A stretch of 64,000 nucleotides of DNA from Limosilactobacillus mucosae DSM 13345 (lineage in GTDB: Bacteria; Bacillota; Bacilli; Lactobacillales; Lactobacillaceae). The translations under genes and the position numbers were made by a program. Positions 56,902 to 64,000 of the stretch are shown piece by piece. The number at the start of each line of letters is the position of its first letter. Within the stretch, counting starts at the first letter, position 1. Under the pieces are notes generated by a model that ran no database searches, was not told where the DNA came from, and saw only the letters and a list, made by a program, of their open reading frames with translations. The stretch lies in the NCBI RefSeq assembly GCF_001436025.1, contig NZ_AZEQ01000007.1:35309-99308 (forward strand). Direction: 5' to 3'.

Positions 56902-58149
56902 CTACTGGTTGTTTGATGAGCTGCTGCTGTCGGCGCTGGCAGACTGAGTCAGCTTAACCGATACCGTCTGCTGTTTGCCTTGCCGATACAGCGTCAGCTT
57001 AATCGTGTCGCCAACCTTGTACTTGTAGAGCTGAGTCTTCAGATCACCGCCATCATTAACTTTTTTATTGTTGATCTTGGTAATTACGTCATACTTTTGA
57101 ATTCCCGCCTGATCAGCTGCCGAGCCGCTCTGAGCCTTCATAACTACGACCCCTTTGGTAATGCTCTTTGGCAGCTTCAGGATGTCTTGCTGGTCTTGAC
57201 CATCCACATTGCTCAGATCGATCATCTCAATGCCAAGCGATGGCCGCGTAATCTTGCCATTGGCTACCAATTGATTGATGACCCGCACGACCTCATTGCT
57301 TGGAATCGAGAAGCCCATCCCTTCAACGCTGGTTCCTTGACTGTCGCTGGCCAGCTTCATTGAGTTGATACCGATGACCTGCCCAGCCATGTTGACCAGC
57401 GGACCACCTGAATTACCGGCATTGATCGCCGCGTCAGTTTGAATGACCGTGGTATTGGTGCCTGAGTTGCTTGAGCTGGCACTGATCGTTCGTTTTGGCG
57501 CCGAAATGATCCCTTTCGTAACCGTGTTGGCATATTCGCTGCCCATTGGCGAACCAATTGCCAAGACATCTTGACCAGCCTTGATCGAGTTGGAATTGCC
57601 GAACTTAGCAACCGTCGTTACGTTAGCGGCACTGATCTTTAAAACGGCCAGGTCAGTCGTTGAGTCCGTACCAACCAGTTCAGCCTGGACCTTCTTGCCG
57701 TTGCTCATGATTACCTGCAGCGCGCTGGCCCCAGAAACCACGTGATTGTTGGTAACGATATAGGCAGCATTGCCTGACTTCTTATAGATTACTCCTGAAC
57801 CTTCACTGGCCGTCTGCAGCGAACCGGAACTAGAGCTGGATGAATCTGAATCCGCACCAAACATTGACAAAATATCATTGTCGTCAGAAGAGCTGGCCTG
57901 CTTGTTGATGACGCTGACCACGGCCCCCTTGACCGCATTATAGGCTTCAGTTGACTGATTGCTCTTGGTATCTTCATTTTTATTGATCTTAGTGCCCCCA
58001 GACTTGTTTGATCCAGATGGCACTTTGGTAGCTGCGTTTTGCTGATGAGTGACGATCGCATTACCCACGCCATACGAAACACCGCCACCAATCAAGCCCG
58101 CTAAAAGTCCTACCCCTGCAACTTTGACGATTAACTGCTTGCCTGCCAT
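56902..58149 (-). CDS. htrA: Membrane-anchored serine protease HtrA
   Basis: Surface quality-control protease of 415 residues. A single N-terminal transmembrane helix (VKVAGVGLLAGLIGGGVSYGVG) is followed by a Ser/Asn-rich linker. The trypsin-like domain has His in VTNNHVVSGA, Asp in STTDLAVLKI and Ser in AAINAGNSGGPLVN. A single PDZ domain (about residues 300-400) and a Ser-rich tail follow. It comes after the wal genes in the same direction but has a probable promoter of its own (TGTTATACT on the minus strand, 58177-58185). Confidence 0.95.
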   Translation of the reverse strand: MAGKQLIVKVAGVGLLAGLIGGGVSYGVGNAIVTHQQNAATKVPSGSNKSGGTKINKNEDTKSNQSTEAYNAVKGAVVSVINKQASSSDDNDILSMFGADSDSSSSSSGSLQTASEGSGVIYKKSGNAAYIVTNNHVVSGASALQVIMSNGKKVQAELVGTDSTTDLAVLKISAANVTTVAKFGNSNSIKAGQDVLAIGSPMGSEYANTVTKGIISAPKRTISASSSNSGTNTTVIQTDAAINAGNSGGPLVNMAGQVIGINSMKLASDSQGTSVEGMGFSIPSNEVVRVINQLVANGKITRPSLGIEMIDLSNVDGQDQQDILKLPKSITKGVVVMKAQSGSAADQAGIQKYDVITKINNKKVNDGGDLKTQLYKYKVGDTIKLTLYRQGKQQTVSVKLTQSASADSSSSSNNQ

Positions 58150-58212
58150 AATCTAATACTTCCTTTGTTTTTTTTCAGTATAACAAAAAAGTATGAATAT
58201 TAGTTGAAATAT

Positions 58213-59022
58213 TTACAAAGCCAGCAGCTTGCTTGGCTGATCGGGCTCGGCATCCTTTAAGTCAAAATCCTGATCCACGCCCAGATCATGCTGCTCTAAA
58301 ATCGTGGCAACCGTTAGATGAGCCAGCGAGCGAATATTGTTGTGCTGACTGCGATGCCCCAAAAAGACCTGTTTCGTGTTGGTGCCGATTACGTCCAAAA
58401 GCGCCTGGGCACTCTCCTCATTGGAAAGATGCCCCTCATCGCTTAGAATCCGCTGCTTGAGCGGCCAGGAGTATGGTCCCATTCTAAGCATTTCAGTGTC
58501 ATGGTTGCACTCCATCAAATAGGCATCCGCATTTTCAATCGTTTTAGCCACGCGCTGCGAAACATAGCCCGTATCCGTTAAAATACAGAAGGTCTGATTA
58601 TCGTGGTGCATCTGGTAAAACTGAGGACAGGCAGCATCATGTGAAACGGCAAAGCTTTCGACTTCCAGATCACCAAAGTCCTTTACCTTGCCAGGCTCAA
58701 TTATGTTTTTTTGAGCCAGCGGGATCTGGCCCACTTTTTTAGCCATTGCCTGCCAGGTTTTAGCATTGGCATAAACGTCCATGCCATAGCGCCGGGCCAA
58801 AACGCCGACGCCTTGAACGTGATCGCTGTGCTCATGGGTTACGAACAGCGCCTCAACATCATTAAGCGAGCGGCCAATTGCCTGCATGCGCTCTTCCAAA
58901 CGCTTACCGCTAAGTCCCGCGTCAATCAGAATTCGATGATGCGCGGTTTCTAAATAGGTGGCATTGCCTGAGCTGCCGCTGGCTAAAATACTGTAGTAAA
59001 GCTTGTCATCCGAATTTGTCAC
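58213..59022 (-). CDS. walJ: Metallo-beta-lactamase fold protein WalJ (YycJ)
   Basis: A 269-residue metal-dependent hydrolase fold. The signature THEHSDHVQGVGVL (about residue 60) gives the HxHxDH motif, and the ending VFLGHRSQHNN is typical. In Firmicutes YycJ/WalJ belongs to the WalRK operon and has been linked to DNA exonuclease activity and cell-division timing. The start is GTG after AGAAGGA. It is 20 bases downstream of yycI, so co-transcribed. Confidence 0.94.
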   Translation of the reverse strand: MTNSDDKLYYSILASGSSGNATYLETAHHRILIDAGLSGKRLEERMQAIGRSLNDVEALFVTHEHSDHVQGVGVLARRYGMDVYANAKTWQAMAKKVGQIPLAQKNIIEPGKVKDFGDLEVESFAVSHDAACPQFYQMHHDNQTFCILTDTGYVSQRVAKTIENADAYLMECNHDTEMLRMGPYSWPLKQRILSDEGHLSNEESAQALLDVIGTNTKQVFLGHRSQHNNIRSLAHLTVATILEQHDLGVDQDFDLKDAEPDQPSKLLAL

Positions 59023-59042
59023 TGCTGTTTTCCTTCTTTTGG

Positions 59043-59870
59043 TTATTGATTCAGCTGCGTCGTATCAATTTCTTGTGGCGTGTCGCGCATCAGCGTGCTA
59101 TTGAATGCATTGACCCTGAGGCGCTGGACGTCATCAGAATTCTTGGTCTTGATCTCAACGTACCAGGTTGGCACATACACTGCTTGATCCTTAGTCAGCA
59201 AGGTTTTGGTATAGCCAAGTTTTGCGCAGTGAATCTTTGAGTTGTTGGGAATATAGTTATGCTTATACAGCCAGGTCACGGCTTCCTGCTGACTGATCGT
59301 GACTGAGCGTGGCCTTAAGACTTGAATGTTGTTCAGATAAGTCTGCGTATAGGCATAGACTTTATGATTCCTGCCGATCTTAAAGCGCAGCTGGCCTTCA
59401 CTCCCCAGCACCGGGCGCCCTTCCATCATCTGGGTATAGACGATCGTGCTGGAACTGGACAAGGCCTTGTTGTAGACATAGTGCGATCCGTATAAGACGT
59501 GACGCGAATTTTTAATGTAGTCGTTCAGCTGCCGTTCTGGATTCAGCACGCTGACTTTAAATGGCACGTCCAATTCACTGATTAAGGTTCCATTGCTCAA
59601 GCGCACCGTCTGATCGTCAAGCTTGGCAGCAGCATTGGTCAGCTGACTGTTGGCTCGGTTGGCGGAAATATAATATCCCATTGGCTGCTTGGTGGAAAGT
59701 TCAGCAAAACTGATCTCGTCATTATGCATTTCCTTTAAGATCAGCTGCTGTTGACTCTGTTGCTTGACCATCGCCGTAAAGTGAGTGCCGATTAAAAAAT
59801 AGCTGGCTAAGACGATATCAAAGATCGCAAAGGCAATCACGAAGATCCATTGAATTCGTTTAAAATTCAT
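59043..59870 (-). CDS. yycI: WalK regulatory protein YycI
   Basis: A 275-residue protein with one N-terminal transmembrane helix (WIFVIAFAIFDIVLASYFLIG) and an extracytoplasmic YycI domain (MMEGRPVLGSEGQLRFKIG). YycI and YycH sit at the membrane with WalK and modulate its kinase activity. It follows yycH by 11 bases, with AGGAGG in between. Confidence 0.92.
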   Translation of the reverse strand: MNFKRIQWIFVIAFAIFDIVLASYFLIGTHFTAMVKQQSQQQLILKEMHNDEISFAELSTKQPMGYYISANRANSQLTNAAAKLDDQTVRLSNGTLISELDVPFKVSVLNPERQLNDYIKNSRHVLYGSHYVYNKALSSSSTIVYTQMMEGRPVLGSEGQLRFKIGRNHKVYAYTQTYLNNIQVLRPRSVTISQQEAVTWLYKHNYIPNNSKIHCAKLGYTKTLLTKDQAVYVPTWYVEIKTKNSDDVQRLRVNAFNSTLMRDTPQEIDTTQLNQ

Positions 59871-59881
59871 GCCGCGTCCTC

Positions 59882-61189
59882 CTATTTATCGTCGATCAGC
59901 GTCTGGTAGGCAACCCACTTGCCATGATAGTAGATATAGTAGGTTGGCTCCAGTTTAACGACTTTACTGTCCGCATTCTGATCATCCCAGCGATAGCCGA
60001 TTCTCAAGCCAGTAATATCCTTATCCTTGCCAGCCTGCCGCAGCTCATTATAGACGACTGAAGAAGGCGGCAGTTTGACTCGCGACTCCTTGATCGGCAA
60101 CGGTATGCCAAGTCCAAACAATGACAACTGACCGCGTTCGACGCCATCCGCATTGGCCTGCAGCTTAACCGCGCCATAGCCATGCTCATTAAAGATCGGG
60201 AAGCCTTCAACATAGCTGCGGAAAACGATGGTCTGCTTTTTTTCATTAACTGAGTCAAAACGCATCCAATCAAGATTCGTCCCCGTAGCCGTCAAGCGTT
60301 TATACAGATGACGATACAGGCTGGCTCCCTGATAGGTGCTGTCCTTGCCCAGATAATTGTTGAAACTGACCGTATGCGTATCGCGATGATAGTCAAGCCG
60401 TTTGCTGGCCCCATCCATATAGGTCGTATCATTGCCCTTTTTCTTGACGGTGAACGCTGAGGAATTGGTCGACCGCAGCAGATTCTGCGTCAGATTGTCA
60501 ATATCCTGCGTTGACAACTGGTAGGCAAAGACCGGCAGCTTAATGGCATGTGGGTAGGTCACGGTTGGCTGATTATCAACGATTTTATGATCAACGTCGA
60601 TCCGCTGACCCGAATTTTGGATCAGCTTTTTGAGCTTAGACCGATTGGCGTTTTGAGTAATATTCAATCGATAGACCGTAAAATCATCATCATCAAGCAG
60701 ATAGACCACATCGCGACCCTTAAGCGGAATCACGATATGGTTGATGTGCGGCATTTTTTGAGTATCGATTGATTTTGAAAACGTCTGATTAAAGATCCCC
60801 GTTGCCATGGCATCTGGATAAGACAGCATGATTGAATCATCATTGCGCAGATAGTTCAGATAAGCTGAAGAATCATTGCGAGCAACGCGGCGGAAACCAG
60901 CCAGCTGCCATTTTTGCATCTCCTTGCGCAGCGTCAGCACCAGATTCTTTTTTTGTCCATACAAAAGCTTTTGCGACTCATCAGAATTGGTTAGGATCAC
61001 CTGCGTTGGCAGATAGATATCGCCGACTGACTGCAGGGCCGTCTGCTGTGAGGCGCCTTTTTCCGAGTCATTATTGGCAATCCATTCATAGCCAAGCGAG
61101 TTCGTCCACAGCAAAGCCGAAAAGATCATACTGAGAATGACGACCACGGCTAATAAAATGCTCAGCCAGTTTTCTTTGATTTTGGCCAT
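59882..61189 (-). CDS. yycH: WalK regulatory protein YycH
   Basis: A 435-residue protein: short cytoplasmic start, one membrane helix (WLSILLAVVVILSMIFSALLW), then an external YycH domain with segments such as VILTNSDESQKLLYGQKK and YVEGFPIFNEHGYGAVKL. Its ATG shares a base with the walK stop (TAATG), indicating coupled translation. Known role: with YycI, tuning WalK. Confidence 0.92.
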   Translation of the reverse strand: MAKIKENWLSILLAVVVILSMIFSALLWTNSLGYEWIANNDSEKGASQQTALQSVGDIYLPTQVILTNSDESQKLLYGQKKNLVLTLRKEMQKWQLAGFRRVARNDSSAYLNYLRNDDSIMLSYPDAMATGIFNQTFSKSIDTQKMPHINHIVIPLKGRDVVYLLDDDDFTVYRLNITQNANRSKLKKLIQNSGQRIDVDHKIVDNQPTVTYPHAIKLPVFAYQLSTQDIDNLTQNLLRSTNSSAFTVKKKGNDTTYMDGASKRLDYHRDTHTVSFNNYLGKDSTYQGASLYRHLYKRLTATGTNLDWMRFDSVNEKKQTIVFRSYVEGFPIFNEHGYGAVKLQANADGVERGQLSLFGLGIPLPIKESRVKLPPSSVVYNELRQAGKDKDITGLRIGYRWDDQNADSKVVKLEPTYYIYYHGKWVAYQTLIDDK

Positions 61190-63042
61190 TAATCCCAGTC
61201 ATCTCCTTCATCATCATAAGGTACGTAAGGCAGTGAGATATAAAACGTTGAGCCCTTGCCTTCCACACTGTCGACCCAGATCTGACCACCCAGCATGTTG
61301 ACGACTTCCTTTGAGATTGCCAGGCCAAGTCCGCTCCCGCCCTGTTTGCGGCTGCGGGCCTTGTCAACCCGGAAGAAGCGATCGAAAATATGGCTCAGAT
61401 CCTTTCTTGGAATCCCCAGACCTTGATCACTGATGCTTAAAATCACATGATTATGCGTTTCCAGCAGGCGCGCGGTAATCACGCCACCATCCGGCGAATA
61501 TTTAACGGCATTGTTCATAATGTTGTCCACGACCTGCGTAAACTTATCCGGATCGATCTCAACCCAAAGATCCTTGTGCGTAAAGTGCCGCTCAATGGTA
61601 TAACGCTTCTTTTTGGGATCCTCTTCTTTTTTGATGATCATATCAAAGCGATCCAGAATATAGTTGAACAGCTCGTTGATGTTTACATATTCCAAATTCA
61701 GCTTGGCCGTTCCCGAATCCATGCGCGACAGGCTTAATAGGTCATTGATCATCCGAATCATGCGCTCAGTCTCATCCTGCACGACCTTCAAAAACTGGGG
61801 CGCAATCTCGGGATCTTTCCAGGCGCCATCGCTTAACGCCTCAACGTAGCTCTTAACGCTGGTCAGTGGCGTCCGCAGCTCGTGTGAGACGTTGGAAACA
61901 AACTCCTTGCGCTCACGTTCTTCTTTTTGCTGGCTGGTAACGTCATGCAAGACGCATACCAAACCAGAGACAAAGCCTGATTCGCGTTGAATTGGCGAAA
62001 AATAGGCACTCAAGATCATGTCATTGCCATCAACGTTTAAATCAAACAACGTCTGCTGCTGCGAATTGTCGATCAGCTGACGTACCGTATAGTCGCGCCG
62101 CACGTCTAAGACATCCAGAATCGACTTGCCCAAGACATCATCTTCTGAATCAATGTCCAGCATCTGCAGGGCCATGTTGTTGATGATCGTTACGTTGCCG
62201 CGCCGATTGGTTGCCAGCACCCCATCACTCATATGCGACAAGACGCTGTCCAAGCGCCGCCGCTCAGAATCGGTTGACTCTTGAGCCTCTTCTACGCGGA
62301 CGGACAGATTGTTGACCGCTCCCGCCAACTGACCAAGCTCATCGTTTCCCATGACCTTGACCTGACCAGAATAGTCGCCTCGCGCGATTCTTAATGCCTG
62401 TTTGCGCATCTCTTCAATTGGCCGCGTAATCTCGCGCGAAATCAAGACCGCCAGCCCAAGCCCAAGCACCACAGTAACCAGAGCGGCAGAAAGATAGATC
62501 AATGAAATACCATTGACGCTGTCATAAACGCTCTCCAGATTGGCCCGCAGATAAACGGCGCCCACGACGTTATTGGTCGCTGCGCCAACTAAAGGAATGA
62601 CGTTGACATAGTAGCGGTTGTGACTGGAGTTGTCGTATATGTTTTCAGTATGGGAACGATTGTTGAGCAGCGTATTCTTGACGGCTTCATCGGTCGTTCG
62701 CTGTCCAACAACGTCTTGATTGCTGGCATTGCTGGTACCGCGCACGATTCCCTTAGCATCAACTACGCGAATCTCAGAAATGTTGTTGTTCTTGACTTCA
62801 GAGAGAATCTGCTTGATTTGCCGGTTAGCAGCCTTTTCATTGGTGCGGCTCAGCTGTTTGGCCAATGAACTGTCAACATAGGTCGGCAGCTCGATCTGCT
62901 GCTTGAAGGTATTGAGGTTTTCCTGCTCTAACTGACGCACAAAAACCGCCCCGACGACTTCCAAGGTCAGCATCAGCATTAAAGCAAACACCAGGGCGAT
63001 TTTAAAATGAATGGTTTGATAAAATTTGATTTTGCTGTTCAA
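61189..63042 (-). CDS. walK: Sensor histidine kinase WalK
   Basis: Essential cell-wall sensor kinase of 617 residues. Order: membrane helix (IALVFALMLMLTLEVVGAVF), external PAS-like domain (about 40-180), second helix (LIYLSAALVTVVLGLGLAVLI), HAMP (EITRPIEEMRKQALRIARGDY) and PAS (about 265-370). Then comes the phospho-acceptor His in FVSNVSHELRTPLTSVKSY, followed by the ATPase with N, G1 and G2 boxes (IMNNAVKYSPDGG; SDQGLGIP; GGSGLGLAIS). The start is TTG (63040-63042): MNSKIKFYQTIHFKIALVF matches family N-termini. Confidence 0.96.
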   Translation of the reverse strand: MNSKIKFYQTIHFKIALVFALMLMLTLEVVGAVFVRQLEQENLNTFKQQIELPTYVDSSLAKQLSRTNEKAANRQIKQILSEVKNNNISEIRVVDAKGIVRGTSNASNQDVVGQRTTDEAVKNTLLNNRSHTENIYDNSSHNRYYVNVIPLVGAATNNVVGAVYLRANLESVYDSVNGISLIYLSAALVTVVLGLGLAVLISREITRPIEEMRKQALRIARGDYSGQVKVMGNDELGQLAGAVNNLSVRVEEAQESTDSERRRLDSVLSHMSDGVLATNRRGNVTIINNMALQMLDIDSEDDVLGKSILDVLDVRRDYTVRQLIDNSQQQTLFDLNVDGNDMILSAYFSPIQRESGFVSGLVCVLHDVTSQQKEERERKEFVSNVSHELRTPLTSVKSYVEALSDGAWKDPEIAPQFLKVVQDETERMIRMINDLLSLSRMDSGTAKLNLEYVNINELFNYILDRFDMIIKKEEDPKKKRYTIERHFTHKDLWVEIDPDKFTQVVDNIMNNAVKYSPDGGVITARLLETHNHVILSISDQGLGIPRKDLSHIFDRFFRVDKARSRKQGGSGLGLAISKEVVNMLGGQIWVDSVEGKGSTFYISLPYVPYDDEGDDWD

Positions 63043-63057
63043 AACTAACGAACCTTT

Positions 63058-63765
63058 TTAGTTTTGGCTTGGGTTGGCCAAATAGTAGCCGACCCCACGA
63101 CGAGTAATCAGCCATTGCGGATGACTTGGATTATCCTCGATTTTTTCGCGTAGCCGCCGAACCGTCACGTCAACCGTCCGTACGTCGCCAAAATAATCAT
63201 AGCCCCAAACCGTCTGCAACAAATGCTCACGATTGATAACCTGACCGATATGCTGTGCCAAATAATACAGCAGCTCAAACTCACGGTGCGTCAGATTGAT
63301 ATTTTCGCCGCGCTTGGTAACCGTGTAGGCATCAGGATGAATCGTCAAATCGCCAACCTGAATATCGGCATTCTGGGCTTCGGCTGCTGGCGCTGCGGCA
63401 GCTTCTTGACGGCGCAGGTTGGCCTTGACTCGTGCTACCAGCTCCCGGTTGGAAAATGGCTTGGTAACATAGTCATCGGCCCCCAGTTCCAATCCTAAGA
63501 CCTTATCCAGTTCGGAATCCTTAGCCGTTACCATGATAATCGGCGTCGTATGCTTAGCCCGGACCCGCTTGGCAACTTCCAAGCCATCGATCTTAGGCAG
63601 CATCAAGTCTAAGACGATCAGATCCGGCTGCTCGCTTTCAACTTTTTCCAGGGCTTCTTCGCCATCATAGGCAACCACGACTTCATAGCCTTCTTTTTCC
63701 AAATTAAATTTAATGATATCCGAAATCGGTTTTTCGTCATCAACTACCAATATCTTTTTAGCCAT
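63058..63765 (-). CDS. walR: Response regulator WalR
   Basis: A 235-residue OmpR-type regulator and partner of WalK. The receiver has Asp9-Asp10, phospho-acceptor Asp53 ([12 protein letters not shown]) and lysine in [12 protein letters not shown]. An Ala-rich linker ([10 protein letters not shown]) leads to the winged-helix domain ([40 protein letters not shown]). It controls peptidoglycan hydrolases in related bacteria. First gene of walR-walK-yycH-yycI-walJ. Confidence 0.97.
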   Translation of the reverse strand: MAKKILVVDDEKPISDIIKFNLEKEGYEVVVAYDGEEALEKVESEQPDLIVLDLMLPKIDGLEVAKRVRAKHTTPIIMVTAKDSELDKVLGLELGADDYVTKPFSNRELVARVKANLRRQEAAAAPAAEAQNADIQVGDLTIHPDAYTVTKRGENINLTHREFELLYYLAQHIGQVINREHLLQTVWGYDYFGDVRTVDVTVRRLREKIEDNPSHPQWLITRRGVGYYLANPSQN

Positions 63766-63853
63766 TAATTATTCCCCCATGGAGTTGTTAATAAGATTGA
63801 AATTCATTTGAATCGAGTCGCAGAGGTTATTTTTTACCATGAATTGCGGTTCT

Positions 63854-63882
63854 ATTATAGCATAGTCGCATCAGGGCTTTTA
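63854..63882 (-). promoter_or_regulatory. Promoter of the wal operon
   Basis: Extended -10 TGCTATAAT on the minus strand (TATAAT at 63854-63859). The -35 region (TAAAAG) is weak, as tolerated with an extended -10. Confidence 0.55.
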
Positions 63883-63910
63883 AATCTGATTATTTTTTTT
63901 GCTAAAACCG

Positions 63911-63939
63911 TTGACAAATTACCTCAATGCATTTAATAT
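63911..63939 (+). promoter_or_regulatory. Promoter of the tRNA gene at the right edge
   Basis: Perfect -35 TTGACA (63911-63916), 17-base spacer, TAATAT (63934-63939), about 40 bases before the tRNA. A strong promoter, as expected for stable RNA. Confidence 0.75.
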
Positions 63940-63978
63940 ATATAATTGTTGTTGGTGTTCAACAGCAATTAAAAATTT

Positions 63979-64000
63979 GGGCAGTTAGCTCAGCTGGCAG
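63979..64000 (+). tRNA. Partial tRNA gene (5' end only)
   Basis: GGGCAGTTAGCTCAGCTGG followed by CAG at the window end is a typical tRNA start: 7-base acceptor arm, then TAGCTCAGCTGG with the box-A-like D-arm. The anticodon lies outside, so the amino acid cannot be named. It may be the first of a tRNA cluster. Confidence 0.85.

Overview
This window is chromosomal DNA of a lactic acid bacterium of the Lactobacillaceae. The evidence is a DltX-A-B-C-D operon, a ClpL ATPase, AddA with a RexB-type AddB, tRNA-responsive T-box leaders, PyrR attenuators and a WalRK-YycHI-WalJ-HtrA-RlmH block. The moderate GC content and the arginine/citrulline genes suggest a Limosilactobacillus-like species, but that is inference. 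Most genes are on the minus strand. WalRK and RlmH lie near oriC in many Firmicutes, so the origin is probably beyond the right edge, with these genes on the leading strand of the left replichore.

Layout, 1-12 kb: tyrS and trpS face right, each behind a T-box leader. An APC amino acid antiporter, an MFS transporter, serS (with a T-box) and sbcDC face left. 12-26 kb: the complete dltXABCD operon for D-alanylation of teichoic acids; two NAD(P)H-dependent flavin reductase genes, one fused to a PAS-like domain and an acidic repeat tail; brnQ behind an Ile-type T-box; the 23S rRNA uracil methyltransferase gene rlmD; two TagE/TarM-like glycosyltransferase genes; and a DUF2628 membrane protein.

26-34 kb: a short pyrimidine operon, pyrR-pyrD-pyrF-pyrE, with a PyrR attenuator before pyrR and another before pyrD; purA and guaC for purine interconversion; ornithine carbamoyltransferase and carbamate kinase; and an orphan response regulator with a YcbB/GlnL-type output domain. 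34-50 kb: addAB; a 0.46 kb gap holding a probable structured RNA with 6S-like topology; cardiolipin synthase; a 44-residue membrane peptide; clpL; a small HTH protein with a palindrome in its promoter; and argGH with an ArgR-like operator.

50-64 kb: an IS607-family element (serine transposase plus TnpB) has landed next to the start of a large LtaS-like phosphoglycerol transferase gene, apparently separating it from its promoter and ribosome site. Then come an Rrf2 regulator, rlmH, a gap with six DnaA-box-like sequences, htrA, walJ, yycI, yycH, walK and walR. The first 22 bases of a tRNA gene close the window.

Several genes fit together. Dlt, the TagE-like enzymes, the LtaS-like protein, WalRK and HtrA all concern the cell envelope. 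ArgG/ArgH, ornithine carbamoyltransferase, carbamate kinase and the antiporter handle arginine, citrulline and ornithine. No wholly new multi-gene system is evident. The best leads are the 6S-like RNA, the HTH-protein/clpL locus, the tailed flavin reductase, the IS607 insertion, the DnaA-box cluster and a recurring loss of iron-sulfur ligands.
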